Below are positions 1 to 7,172 of a DNA stretch of 31,365 nt, one piece after another (position 1 is the first letter of the stretch; each line of letters starts with the position of its first letter). Position numbers and translations under genes: made by a program. Under the pieces are notes generated by a model, which did no database searches, was not told the origin of the DNA, and was given only the letters and a program-made list of their open reading frames with translations. The stretch is from SIG672 sp045535095 (GTDB taxonomy: Bacteria; Bacillota; Clostridia; Oscillospirales; CAG-272). The stretch lies in NCBI GenBank assembly GCA_045535095.1, contig JAZSKY010000039.1, positions 1 to 31,365 on the forward strand, read 5' to 3'.

Positions 1-79
1 AAAAAGGGTTTTCAAACTTTCCCAAAAACTTTAATTAAATTTTTGTTTATCATTGCTTTGTGGTAGGGGAGGGGGTGAG

Positions 80-122
80 CGTTTGCGAAGCAAACCGTAG
101 GCGCACCAGGGGTGCGGTTTTT
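80..122. repeat. Tandem small palindromes (repeat-like)
   Basis: Two adjacent hairpins, GTTTGC-GAA-GCAAAC (81-95) and CGCACC-AGG-GGTGCG (102-116), the second followed by GTTTTT. They lie in a gene-free stretch at the left edge and look like an intergenic palindromic repeat; the second could also act as a weak rightward terminator. The remainder of 1-236 holds only AT-rich sequence, one leftward promoter and one terminator. Confidence 0.45.
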
Positions 123-168
123 GCTCCTCCCGTATTCCCAAAAGCTTAATCAAAGGGTTTATACCTTT

Positions 169-196
169 ATTTTACCACTATTTTATCTTATGTCAA
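169..196 (-). promoter_or_regulatory. Leftward sigma-A-type promoter
   Basis: On the minus strand TTGACA (191-196) is followed after 16 bases by TAAAAT (169-174). It lies just past the terminator of the leftward operon and points out of the window. A good Shine-Dalgarno-like GGGAGGAG (complement of 124-131) follows, but no credible start codon is at a suitable distance, so the gene it serves is not visible here. Confidence 0.5.
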
Positions 197-233
197 GTAA
201 AAAAGCGTATTTTCCGCAAAGAAAATACGCTTT
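197..233 (-). terminator. Rho-independent terminator of acyl-ligase/ACP operon
   Basis: A 13-bp stem (202-214 with 221-233) and a 6-base loop begins 4 bases after the stop codon of the leftward NERD-like gene. On the minus strand the stem runs into six T residues. It ends the 3108-237 operon. Confidence 0.85.
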
Positions 234-236
234 ATC

Positions 237-1022
237 TTACCAAGAAATATCAATATCGTCCTCGTCTTTTTTGACGGGAGTCTCCTCGCTCGGCTCGTCC
301 GACGCGAAAACGTTGTAGGCTACGGGAGCCGGGCCGTCATCGTAGTCGCTCGCGTCATCGTCAACGACGTCGCTGACGAAGAGCTTTTTATAGTACGCAC
401 CGTTTTGCTTGATGAGTCTCACAAGCATCTGCGCCTCGGAGGTGCCCATCTTACGCTTATCCTTTATCTTTTTTATGCAGGAGATAAGAAGATCGTTCGT
501 AAGAACGCCGTCGCTCGAGTTTCCGCTATACTCTGCCTCCTCGTTAGAGAGAAGAACGAGATTATATATCGGGCAGGAAATGCCGTTGCGCTTTGCAATA
601 GTCGAGCAAGCGCCAACGTAGTGCATACCTCTTTCAAAGGGACTCGGTATTCTCTTTATACTATCCTCGTGGCGTATCACCCATTCGCCCGTTTTAGGAG
701 TCTCGAAGTATCCGGGACGGTCCTCTACCGTAAGAACGATTATACCGCCCTCGCAAACGACGATAACGTCCGCGCAGGGAGAGCATTCCTCGTCGCTACG
801 GAGAAGATAGGGTGATTCTATTACGCTATCCTTGAAATATACCGAAAGAAGAGACGCGGCAAATCTCTTGTCCTTTATCTCTCTTTTATTAAGCTCGTTT
901 ACCTTCGAGTATTTGGATATTTCGGGAATAAGGTAAAACAGTATGGCAATCGCGGCGAGTGCCAAAACTGTGAGTACTACGGCCTTTCCTGCCGTAAAAG
1001 TGCCACTGAGTACAGGCATCAT
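237..1022 (-). CDS. Membrane-anchored protein with degenerate NERD-like domain
   Basis: A 261-residue protein of uncertain function. One membrane segment lies at residues 13-34, followed by a cytoplasmic-looking region. Residues about 50-165 resemble the nuclease-related domain (NERD): the strand pattern D-V-I-V-V...G-G-I-I-V-L, a following G-x-W (G112, W114), and a P-I-Y-N-L-V-L-L strand at 151-158. The usual catalytic E-x-K after the second strand appears as T-V-E (98-100), so nuclease activity is doubtful. The C-terminal 45 residues are acidic and look disordered. An AAAGGA site 9 bases upstream supports the start at 1022; a second ATG follows immediately. It is the last gene of an operon with an acyl carrier protein and an acyl-activating enzyme. 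The NERD assignment is by motif resemblance only. Confidence 0.6.
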   Translation of the reverse strand: MMPVLSGTFTAGKAVVLTVLALAAIAILFYLIPEISKYSKVNELNKREIKDKRFAASLLSVYFKDSVIESPYLLRSDEECSPCADVIVVCEGGIIVLTVEDRPGYFETPKTGEWVIRHEDSIKRIPSPFERGMHYVGACSTIAKRNGISCPIYNLVLLSNEEAEYSGNSSDGVLTNDLLISCIKKIKDKRKMGTSEAQMLVRLIKQNGAYYKKLFVSDVVDDDASDYDDGPAPVAYNVFASDEPSEETPVKKDEDDIDISW

Positions 1023-1058
1023 TTTTCTTTATCCTTTCGGTCTGATTTTTAAGCAAAC

Positions 1059-1093
1059 GACCGACCGTAAGCTTCATACAGTCACGGTCGGTC
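1059..1093 (-). promoter_or_regulatory. Intercistronic hairpin between ACP and NERD-like gene
   Basis: A perfect 10-bp inverted repeat (1059-1068 with 1084-1093) with a 15-base loop fills most of the gap between the acyl carrier protein gene and the downstream gene. On the coding strand no T run follows directly, so it is more likely an mRNA processing or stability element, or a weak attenuator, than a full terminator. Confidence 0.55.
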
Positions 1094-1107
1094 TCCTTTT
1101 TTCCGAT

Positions 1108-1350
1108 TTAGTTACCTGTGGTTTCGGAAAGATAGTTTACAACGTCCTCAACGCTGATAAACTTGTGGATATCGTCATCCTCGATCGTGATGTCGAACTC
1201 CTCTTCGCAGAGGCATATAAGGTCTGCAAGCTCAAGCGAGCTTATTCCAAGATCGTTGATAAGCTCTGCGCTCGGAACGATCTCAGACTCGTCAACGTGA
1301 AGATTTTCAACGAGTATTGCTTTTACCTTTTCAAAAAGTTCGGTGTTCAT
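1108..1350 (-). CDS. Acyl carrier protein
   Basis: An 80-residue acidic four-helix carrier protein of normal ACP length. Ser38 in the D-L-G-I-S-S-L motif (33-39) is the expected 4'-phosphopantetheine attachment site; the residue before it is Ser instead of the usual Asp of D-S-L. An AAGGAG site lies 6 bases upstream of the ATG. The gene is 39 bases downstream of an AMP-forming acyl ligase, not among fatty-acid synthesis genes, so it may be a dedicated carrier loaded by that ligase rather than the housekeeping AcpP. That pairing is inference from position. A phosphopantetheinyl transferase is not in the window. Confidence 0.9.
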   Translation of the reverse strand: MNTELFEKVKAILVENLHVDESEIVPSAELINDLGISSLELADLICLCEEEFDITIEDDDIHKFISVEDVVNYLSETTGN

Positions 1351-1389
1351 GTTTTTTCTCCTTAAAATAGTATGTGATATAAATAAAAT

Positions 1390-3108
1390 TTATTTATTTC
1401 CTTTGTTTATGGTGTGTCTCTTGATCTTTCTCGACGTCGTCTTTTCAAACTCGGTATCGCGAAGCACTACCTCGTGAACCTGCTTGAATACGGGAAGCTT
1501 GCGGTTGACCGTATTTACCTCTTCCTTGATGCGAGAAAGTATCTCGTCGGACGAAAGTACTTCGGTCTTATCGGGATCGGGATAAACGAGAGCGGTAATA
1601 ACTACCTCGCCCGATGCGTTCTCCTGTCCGACAACAACACATTCCTTGATCAGATCTATATGCGCGAGATAGGATTCTATCTCCTCGGGATAAATATTCT
1701 TTCCGTTACTGAGGATTATTATGTTCTTTTTACGTCCTGTAATGAAAATATATTTATCGTCGTCGATATATCCGTAGTCACCGGTACGGAACCAGCCGTC
1801 CTCGGTAAAGACCTCCGCAGTTGCCTCGGGGTTGTTGTAGTAGCCGAGCATTACGTTGTCGCCCTTGACGAGTATCTCACCGACCTCGTACTTGCCCTGC
1901 ATCTGTCCGTCCTCAGGCTCGATCTTGACCTGACATCCGTCAACTGCCCAGCCGACAGAGCCGAAGCGCTCGTGTCCGCCGATGTTTACGGCAACGAGAG
2001 GCGAGCATTCGGTAATTCCGTAGCCCTCAAGAACTCTTACGCCGAAGGCTCTGAAGTCCTTGATTATTTCCTTATCAATAGGCGCGCCGCCGCAGACGAG
2101 ATGCTTGAGATTTCCGCCGAATGCGGCAAGTATCTCACCGAAGAGCTTCTTTCTGATATCTATTCCGAAGATATCGAGGAAGCGGCAAAGACCCATTGCG
2201 AAGCGAACCTTCTTTTCAAGTCCCTTCGATCTGATGTTATCCCAGATTCTCTTATGGAAGGTCTCCACGAAGAGAGGAACGAGAGCCATAGTGGTCGGCT
2301 TGAACGCCGAAAGGTTTCTCGTTACGTATTTAAGACTCTCGTTGAGATACGAGGTCATACCCTTATTCGTAGCGGCGAGATGTCCGCAGGTCATTTCGTA
2401 GGTGTGGTTTGCGGGAAGCACCGAGAGAAGAGTGTCGTTACAGGTCATAAAGGACATCGTCGTACAAGACGAATTGGTTGCCGTAACGAGGTTTCTCTGG
2501 CAGAGCATTACGCCCTTGCTCGTTCCCGTAGTACCCGACGTGAAGATGATGGCGCAGCACTTTTCAAGGTCGATCTCAACGTCCTTATACGAGGTGTCTC
2601 CACCCTCAAGCGCTTCTTTTCCGAGGGCGATTACCTCGTCCATTCCCTTCGTTCTGTCGGTGATCTCCTTTTCGGTATCAAGGTAGATCGGAATGAAATA
2701 TTTGATATTGGGAAGCTTATCCGCGTTCTTTGCAAGGCGGTTATTGAAGCTTTCGGTATAAACTACCGCATCCGCATTTGCGAGATTTAAGAAGTTTACT
2801 ATCTCATCGTCTGCAAGCTCCTTGTCAAGCGGAATGATAGTTCCGTTTCCGTTGACGGTTGCAAAGTAGGTGGTAAAATACATCGGGTGGCTATCACCGA
2901 TAACGGCAACCGTTCCGCCCATGATACCAAGCTTTGAAAAAGCGGTACCGAGATAGTTCATATTATTTAAAAGATCGTTGTACTTATAGTTATACTTTTG
3001 CTTATTTCGAGAGTAAACGTAAAGATCCTTTTCGCCGTAGCGCTCTGCGCTGCTTTCAACGAGGTGACGGAGATCCTTGACTGTCTTTTCTTCAAAAACG
3101 TATTCCAT
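1390..3108 (-). CDS. AMP-dependent acyl-CoA/acyl-ACP synthetase
   Basis: A 572-residue member of the ANL (adenylate-forming) superfamily, close to long-chain fatty-acid ligases. Visible motifs are the phosphate-binding T-S-G-T-T-G-T-S-K-G (190-199), G-Y-G-I-T-E (362-367), R-T-G-D-Y-G (441-446), the hinge G-R-K-K-N (458-462) and a C-terminal Lys region T-S-R-K-I-K-R (558-564). Family members activate a carboxylic acid as an acyl-adenylate and pass it to CoA or a carrier-protein thiol. The following ACP gene makes acyl-ACP formation plausible, but the substrate cannot be read from sequence. The start at 3108 is chosen over an in-frame ATG at 3153 because AAAGGAG (3118-3124) sits 9 bases upstream, and because the longer start would overlap the promoter -10 box. 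It is the first gene of the leftward operon. Confidence 0.93.
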   Translation of the reverse strand: MEYVFEEKTVKDLRHLVESSAERYGEKDLYVYSRNKQKYNYKYNDLLNNMNYLGTAFSKLGIMGGTVAVIGDSHPMYFTTYFATVNGNGTIIPLDKELADDEIVNFLNLANADAVVYTESFNNRLAKNADKLPNIKYFIPIYLDTEKEITDRTKGMDEVIALGKEALEGGDTSYKDVEIDLEKCCAIIFTSGTTGTSKGVMLCQRNLVTATNSSCTTMSFMTCNDTLLSVLPANHTYEMTCGHLAATNKGMTSYLNESLKYVTRNLSAFKPTTMALVPLFVETFHKRIWDNIRSKGLEKKVRFAMGLCRFLDIFGIDIRKKLFGEILAAFGGNLKHLVCGGAPIDKEIIKDFRAFGVRVLEGYGITECSPLVAVNIGGHERFGSVGWAVDGCQVKIEPEDGQMQGKYEVGEILVKGDNVMLGYYNNPEATAEVFTEDGWFRTGDYGYIDDDKYIFITGRKKNIIILSNGKNIYPEEIESYLAHIDLIKECVVVGQENASGEVVITALVYPDPDKTEVLSSDEILSRIKEEVNTVNRKLPVFKQVHEVVLRDTEFEKTTSRKIKRHTINKGNK

Positions 3109-3138
3109 TATACTCTGCTCCTTTCGTGGGCTATATGT

Positions 3139-3167
3139 ATTATACCTATACACATGCCTTTTGTCAA
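3139..3167 (-). promoter_or_regulatory. Perfect sigma-A promoter, acyl-ligase operon
   Basis: Minus-strand TTGACA (3162-3167), a 17-base spacer, and TATAAT (3139-3144). Transcription should start near 3132, leaving a leader of about 24 bases before the ATG at 3108. Confidence 0.9.
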
Positions 3168-3254
3168 GTTTTTCGCGAAAATTTCACTTTATATTCTATT
3201 TTATTTACTATTTTTGCAATTTTAATATTTTTTGACATAATTATATAATTGTAC

Positions 3255-3283
3255 TTGACAATCTCGTGATTGTGTGCTATAAT
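3255..3283 (+). promoter_or_regulatory. Perfect sigma-A promoter, SPFH operon
   Basis: TTGACA (3255-3260), a 17-base spacer and TATAAT (3278-3283), pointing right. It gives a leader of about 105 bases before the gene at 3395. A second candidate lies inside that leader: an extended -10 TG-T-GATAAT (3348-3356) behind TTGAAA (3330-3335), with a short 15-base spacer. Confidence 0.88.
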
Positions 3284-3358
3284 ATAAGCGTGAAGATTTA
3301 AAAATTAACAATATATTTTGCAAAACCGATTGAAAAAACCTTCCTTTTGTGATAATAT

Positions 3359-3385
3359 ATAGTTACAGACAACTATCTGAAAGGA
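3359..3385 (+). promoter_or_regulatory. RBS deciding a TTG start, with small upstream hairpin
   Basis: AAAGGA at 3380-3385 is 9 bases before TTG at 3395 and supports this non-ATG start. A 6-bp hairpin (ATAGTT 3359-3364 with AACTAT 3371-3376) ends 3 bases before the RBS. Confidence 0.6.
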
Positions 3386-3394
3386 TTTTCACTC

Positions 3395-4093
3395 TTGAAC
3401 GAAGAAAAGGTCATAATACCCGATCAGAAAAAGAAAAACAGAAAAAGAGCGATAATATTTCTGTCTATAACGCTCGCGCTCGTCGTGATACTCCCTATTC
3501 TCACATTCGTTGACTTCGGATCAAAGAAGGACGAGACTCCCGACAAGGACTCGTGGATAAGATATTACGGAGACCAGTTCTTCCCCGAGCCTAAGTTTGA
3601 CGAGGTGATCGAGGAGGACAGCGCGTATATGCAGCTTGACAGAGTGCTTTACTACTCAAACGGCACAGAGCGCTTCTCGGTAGAAAAGAAATCTGCCGAT
3701 CTCGGTCCCTGCTGCTCGCTTTTCTACGACTATTTTGAGATAGTAAAATCGGGGGATTTTCAAAACTACTACTCGCTTTTCACTGAAAGATATGCCGAAG
3801 AGCACGGAAATATCAATTTCTTCACCAAAAACAAGCTTATATTCACAAAGCAGAAAATATACGCGATAGACGTCACACTTATCCGCGAGGCGTATCTTGA
3901 AAACGGAGACGCAAGCGGCGCTTACAAGGGCAGTACGGTATATTATTTCAACGTTTCATATAAAATAAAGGACAACAACGGCACCTTCCGCAGAGACGTC
4001 CTCAGCGACGAGGCTGTTCCGCTCGTATTCGAGCTTATCGAGACAAACGGAAAGGTCCTTATAAACGACATTTCATTCTACAAACCGGCATAA
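3395..4093 (+). CDS. Single-pass membrane protein of unknown function
   Basis: A 232-residue protein not recognised as a named family. A basic N-terminus (K-K-K-N-R-K-R, 12-18) is followed by one strongly hydrophobic segment at about 19-40, so it is probably anchored in the membrane with a 190-residue domain outside. The outer domain contains a stretch around 110-150 with the pattern D-Y-F-E-I-V-K-S-G-D-F followed by Y-Y-S-L-F, which recalls NTF2-like/lumazine-binding lipoprotein folds, and it ends in beta strands. It starts with TTG and is the first gene of an operon with NfeD and SPFH genes (27 bases to the next). Its conserved position could mean it is an accessory to that membrane complex, which is inference. 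Confidence 0.75.
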   Translation: MNEEKVIIPDQKKKNRKRAIIFLSITLALVVILPILTFVDFGSKKDETPDKDSWIRYYGDQFFPEPKFDEVIEEDSAYMQLDRVLYYSNGTERFSVEKKSADLGPCCSLFYDYFEIVKSGDFQNYYSLFTERYAEEHGNINFFTKNKLIFTKQKIYAIDVTLIREAYLENGDASGAYKGSTVYYFNVSYKIKDNNGTFRRDVLSDEAVPLVFELIETNGKVLINDISFYKPA

Positions 4094-4120
4094 AATCAAA
4101 TTTGAAAGGAATATTTCATT

Positions 4121-4549
4121 ATGACAACAATGATCTACGTCTGGATAGTGATAATCGTAGCCGCGCTTATCGTTGAGGCTGTGACGGCAGGAATCGTTTC
4201 CATCTGGTTCGTGCCTGCGGCGGCAATCTGCATCGTGCTTGAGCTTCTTAAAGTGCCTCAGTCGATTCAGATACTCGTCTTTCTCGCGGTATCGCTCGCG
4301 CTCGTTATCTGCTTCCGCAAGCTCTCGAAAAAAAGCACTCACATAGCAACCAACGTTCCCGATATGGTTATCGGCGGAACTGCGGTAGTTACCGAAAAAA
4401 TTGACCCTGCCGCAGAAACGGGAGAGGTCAAGATCGACGGTAAACGCTGGTCGGCACGTCTCGAGGACGGCGGCACTGCCGAGATCGGCGAGCAGCTTGA
4501 GGTACTCCGTATCGCGGGCGTAAAGCTTATATGCAAAAAAATAATATAA
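4121..4549 (+). CDS. NfeD family membrane protein
   Basis: A 142-residue protein with the short NfeD layout: three hydrophobic segments (about 4-22, 24-42 and 48-66), then a soluble beta domain (78-142) of the NfeD C-terminal OB-fold type, with G-G-T-A-V-V at 88-93, V-K-I-D-G-K-R-W-S-A at about 107-116, and a final V-x-G-V-K-L-like strand near the C-terminus. NfeD proteins are partners of SPFH proteins in membrane microdomains, and the gene immediately downstream encodes one (33-base gap). The RBS GAAAGGA precedes the ATG. No protease domain of the long NfeD type is present. Confidence 0.9.
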   Translation: MTTMIYVWIVIIVAALIVEAVTAGIVSIWFVPAAAICIVLELLKVPQSIQILVFLAVSLALVICFRKLSKKSTHIATNVPDMVIGGTAVVTEKIDPAAETGEVKIDGKRWSARLEDGGTAEIGEQLEVLRIAGVKLICKKII

Positions 4550-4582
4550 AACGAGAAAAAATATTTTCAGGAGGTTTAACTT

Positions 4583-5545
4583 ATGAACTATCTTCCCTTA
4601 ATTCTCGCAGACCTTGATCCCATCACCACGATCTTCTGTATCGCTCTTGGTATCGTGCTTCTCATCTTCATTTCCTGCCTTACCATCGTACCGCAGGGAC
4701 ACGCAAGAGTTGTTGAGCGTCTCGGAAAATACTACAAGACGTGGCAGACCGGCGTACGCTTCAAGGCACCCTTTATCGACAGAGTAGCAAAGAGTGTTAT
4801 CCTTATGGAGCAGGTTGCAGACTTCCCTCCGCAGCCGGTTATCACCAAGGATAACGTAAAAATGCAGATAGATACCTTTGTATTCTATCAGATCACCGAC
4901 TGCAAGCTCTTCGCTTACGGTCACGTAAACCCTATTGCGGCTATTGAAAATCTTACCGCTACTACCCTTCGTAACATCATAGGCGACCTTGAGCTTGACG
5001 CAACCCTTACCTCGCGCGACGTTATCAATACCAAAATGCGCGCGATCCTCGACGAGGCTACCGACCCGTGGGGAATCAAGGTAAACAGAGTTGAGCTTAA
5101 GAACATCATTCCTCCGCGCGAAATTCAGGAGGCAATGGAAAAGCAGATGAAAGCAGAGCGTGAAAGACGTGAGGCTATTCTCCGCGCAGAGGGTGAAAAG
5201 AAGTCGGCTATCCTTATTGCAGAGGGTCAGAAGCAGTCGAAGATCCTCGAGGCAGAGGCGGCAAAGCAGGCTGAGATCCTCCGCGCTTCGGCACAAAAGG
5301 AAGCAAAGATCCTCGAGGCAGAGGGTGAAGCAGAGGCTATCCTCAAGGTTCAGCAGGCAACTGCGGACGGTATCAAGATGATAAACGAGGCAGGCGCTTC
5401 GAGAGAATCGCTCATTCTCAAGAGCCTTGAATCCATGGAAAAGGTTGCAAACGGACAGGCGACCAAGATCATCGTTCCTTCCGAAATTCAGTCGGTAGCA
5501 AGTCTCCTTGCATCGGCAAACGAGATAATCGGAGAGAAGAAATAA
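4583..5545 (+). CDS. SPFH/Band 7 (stomatin-like) protein
   Basis: A 320-residue SPFH protein of the QmcA/stomatin group. Residues 10-37 form an N-terminal membrane segment; the SPFH domain follows, with R-V-V-E-R-L-G-K-Y (47-55), G-V-R-F-K-A-P-F-I-D (62-71) and R-V-E-L-K-N-I-I-P-P (174-183) visible. From about 190 the chain becomes an Ala/Glu/Lys-rich coiled coil built from five tandem 11-residue units beginning A-I-L-R-A-E-G, A-I-L-I-A-E-G, K-I-L-E-A-E, E-I-L-R-A-S, K-I-L-E-A-E-G. Such proteins oligomerise into membrane scaffolds that organise proteases and other partners. The RBS AGGAGG lies before the ATG. The operon ends at the terminator 14 bases downstream. Confidence 0.95.
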   Translation: MNYLPLILADLDPITTIFCIALGIVLLIFISCLTIVPQGHARVVERLGKYYKTWQTGVRFKAPFIDRVAKSVILMEQVADFPPQPVITKDNVKMQIDTFVFYQITDCKLFAYGHVNPIAAIENLTATTLRNIIGDLELDATLTSRDVINTKMRAILDEATDPWGIKVNRVELKNIIPPREIQEAMEKQMKAERERREAILRAEGEKKSAILIAEGQKQSKILEAEAAKQAEILRASAQKEAKILEAEGEAEAILKVQQATADGIKMINEAGASRESLILKSLESMEKVANGQATKIIVPSEIQSVASLLASANEIIGEKK

Positions 5546-5558
5546 TTTAAGGTAATGT

Positions 5559-5591
5559 AAAGCTCCCGACCGAAAGGTCGGGAGCTTTTTT
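5559..5591 (+). terminator. Strong rho-independent terminator after SPFH gene
   Basis: A 13-bp perfect stem (5559-5571 with 5576-5588) is closed by a GAAA tetraloop and runs into six T residues (5586-5591). It ends the 3395-5545 operon. Confidence 0.95.
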
Positions 5592-5622
5592 GTTTTCCGA
5601 GCGAAATGTTTGCCAAAATCTG

Positions 5623-5651
5623 TTGACATTTCGGGGAAAAAGTATTATCAT
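5623..5651 (+). promoter_or_regulatory. Promoter of SGNH hydrolase gene
   Basis: TTGACA (5623-5628), a 17-base spacer and TATCAT (5646-5651). Transcription would begin near 5658, about 24 bases before the ATG at 5682. Confidence 0.8.
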
Positions 5652-5681
5652 AAAGAAAAACTGCAACCGAGGAGGCACAAA

Positions 5682-6668
5682 ATGAAGCTTACTTACGATC
5701 AGATAAAAGAAATCACGCTCGGCGCGCTTTACGTCACGCAAAACGAGGACGGAAAGATCTCGTTTTCAAGATTTACCGACAAGCAGCTCGAGCATTACAG
5801 AATACACGATGCAGGACATTATATGAGATCCGCAAGCGCTACGGGAATGAAATTCTCCTTCCATACCGACGCACGTGAGATAAGGATCGACTGCGAAATG
5901 ATCCGCGCAACAGCGGAGAGCCGCTTCGACCTTGACATTCTCTGCGACGGCGCTATGTACCATCATACCGAGATGACCGCAGAGAGCGACATCTTCGAGG
6001 GTGTTATCTCGACCGCTCTTCCCGAGGGCGCGCATCACGTAACCGTATTTCTGCCAAGCTTCTCCGCGTTTAATCTGAAATCTCTCGAGCTTGAGGGCGC
6101 TTCCTTTATGACGGCGCACAAGCCGTCGGGAAAGAAGATACTCTTCCTTGGCGACTCGATAACGCACGGAAGCTCGTCGCGTTACCCTTCCCTTTGCTAC
6201 ACCGCGCGTCTTGCCGCTATGACTGATGCGATAACGCTTAATCAGGGCATCGGTGGGGACATTTTCCGCCCCGGAATAATTGATCCTGAGCTTCCCTTTG
6301 ATCCCGACGTTGTAACCATCGCGTTCGGAACGAACGACTGGTCGGGCGCAAGAGAAAATCCCGCACTTCGTCTCTCGCGTGCATCTGCATATTTTGACAA
6401 CGTCAAAAACGCCTTTCCCAAGGCAAAAATCGTCTATATTTCGCCCATCTGGAGACGCCTGACCGACGCGGAGTACGCGACCTTCCTCCCTGCAAGACTT
6501 GAATTTGAGGCTCTTGCAAAGGAAAAGGGACTCGCACTCGTTGACGGATTCACTCTCGTTCCCCACCTTTGCGAATTTTATTCGGACGGACTCCATCCGA
6601 ATCCGCTCGGATTCTCGCTTTACGCGGAAAATCTCGCAGTCGCGCTTAAAAAGCTCGGGGTTATTTAA
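5682..6668 (+). CDS. Two-domain SGNH/GDSL hydrolase
   Basis: A 328-residue protein without a signal peptide, so probably cytoplasmic. Residues about 25-140 form a beta-rich N-terminal domain of the carbohydrate-esterase-2-like jelly-roll type; residues 150-328 are an SGNH hydrolase. The catalytic blocks are complete: G-D-S-I-T (157-161, nucleophile Ser159), N-Q-G-I-G-G (187-192), G-T-N-D (216-219, Asn218) and D-G-L-H-P (302-306, Asp302 and His305). The architecture suggests an esterase that deacylates sugars, but the substrate is not readable. The start at 5682 is chosen over an in-frame upstream codon at 5610 because GAGGAGG (5669-5675) sits 6 bases before it and the promoter lies between. 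It is a single-gene unit between two terminators. Confidence 0.93.
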   Translation: MKLTYDQIKEITLGALYVTQNEDGKISFSRFTDKQLEHYRIHDAGHYMRSASATGMKFSFHTDAREIRIDCEMIRATAESRFDLDILCDGAMYHHTEMTAESDIFEGVISTALPEGAHHVTVFLPSFSAFNLKSLELEGASFMTAHKPSGKKILFLGDSITHGSSSRYPSLCYTARLAAMTDAITLNQGIGGDIFRPGIIDPELPFDPDVVTIAFGTNDWSGARENPALRLSRASAYFDNVKNAFPKAKIVYISPIWRRLTDAEYATFLPARLEFEALAKEKGLALVDGFTLVPHLCEFYSDGLHPNPLGFSLYAENLAVALKKLGVI

Positions 6669-6683
6669 TTTATCTTAATATGA

Positions 6684-6713
6684 AAAAACACCACCGAAAT
6701 CGGTGGTGTTTTT
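6684..6713. terminator. Bidirectional terminator, copy 1
   Basis: A 13-bp stem (6684-6696 with 6701-6713) whose core is ACACCACCG/CGGTGGTGT, with T runs on both strands. It serves the rightward hydrolase gene and the leftward small gene that converge here. An almost identical hairpin lies at 7173-7205. Confidence 0.9.
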
Positions 6714-6756
6714 ATTTTTTAATTAAAGTTTTATTTTGTTCGATAAGCTAAACTTA

Positions 6757-7038
6757 TCAACTGTTTGTATTCTTCAAATTGTTCTCATTTTCCGCCTTGT
6801 TTTTATCATACCATTCATCCGGATAACTTGGTGTGTCGGCGGCTTCAAACATATAACAAAAAGCCTCTCCGGTCTCCAAATCATCATTAAACGGACACTT
6901 ATATCCCATTTTATCTGCCATAGCATAAGCATACAGTTCGGTTTTCCATTGTTCGCACCAATTGTGAACGTGAAAATCACCATCATTACTGATCAAAACA
7001 GAATGATATTTTTTACAATTCATGCAAGTTTTCTTCAT
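6757..7038 (-). CDS. Small Cys-rich protein, function unknown
   Basis: A 93-residue soluble protein not recognised. It has five cysteines: a C-x2-C pair at 5 and 8, then C28, C48 and C61, with His12, His24 and His26 nearby, which suggests a zinc- or other metal-binding fold. The last 25 residues are polar and Asn-rich. A strong AAGGAGG (7048-7054) lies before the ATG, and a good promoter lies upstream, so it is likely expressed alone. It is AT-richer than its neighbours and bracketed by two near-identical terminators, which may mark an acquired cassette (inference). Confidence 0.75.
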   Translation of the reverse strand: MKKTCMNCKKYHSVLISNDGDFHVHNWCEQWKTELYAYAMADKMGYKCPFNDDLETGEAFCYMFEAADTPSYPDEWYDKNKAENENNLKNTNS

Positions 7039-7106
7039 ACAAAGTGAACCTCCTTGATAAGTTTGGAACAGTTCGTGGCCTGCTCCCGACCAACGCTATT
7101 AACTCG

Positions 7107-7134
7107 ATTATAACACAAATCAACAAAAAAACAA
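7107..7134 (-). promoter_or_regulatory. Promoter of small Cys-rich gene
   Basis: Minus-strand TTGTTT (7129-7134), a 16-base spacer and TATAAT (7107-7112), with TG one base before the -10 box (extended -10). The box is almost the same as the promoter at 31233-31261. Confidence 0.75.
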
Positions 7135-7172
7135 CCCTCTGCCGCGATTTTTATGCCTGAAAATTCTACGTT

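Noticed and set aside
1059..1099. Rightward terminator: hairpin followed by TCCTTTTTT
   Set aside because: No rightward gene ends here; the T run is part of the complement of the leftward ACP region, so I treated the hairpin as intercistronic.
1414..2790. 458-codon rightward frame opposite the acyl ligase
   Set aside because: Antisense shadow; the leftward frame has all ANL motifs and an exact promoter.
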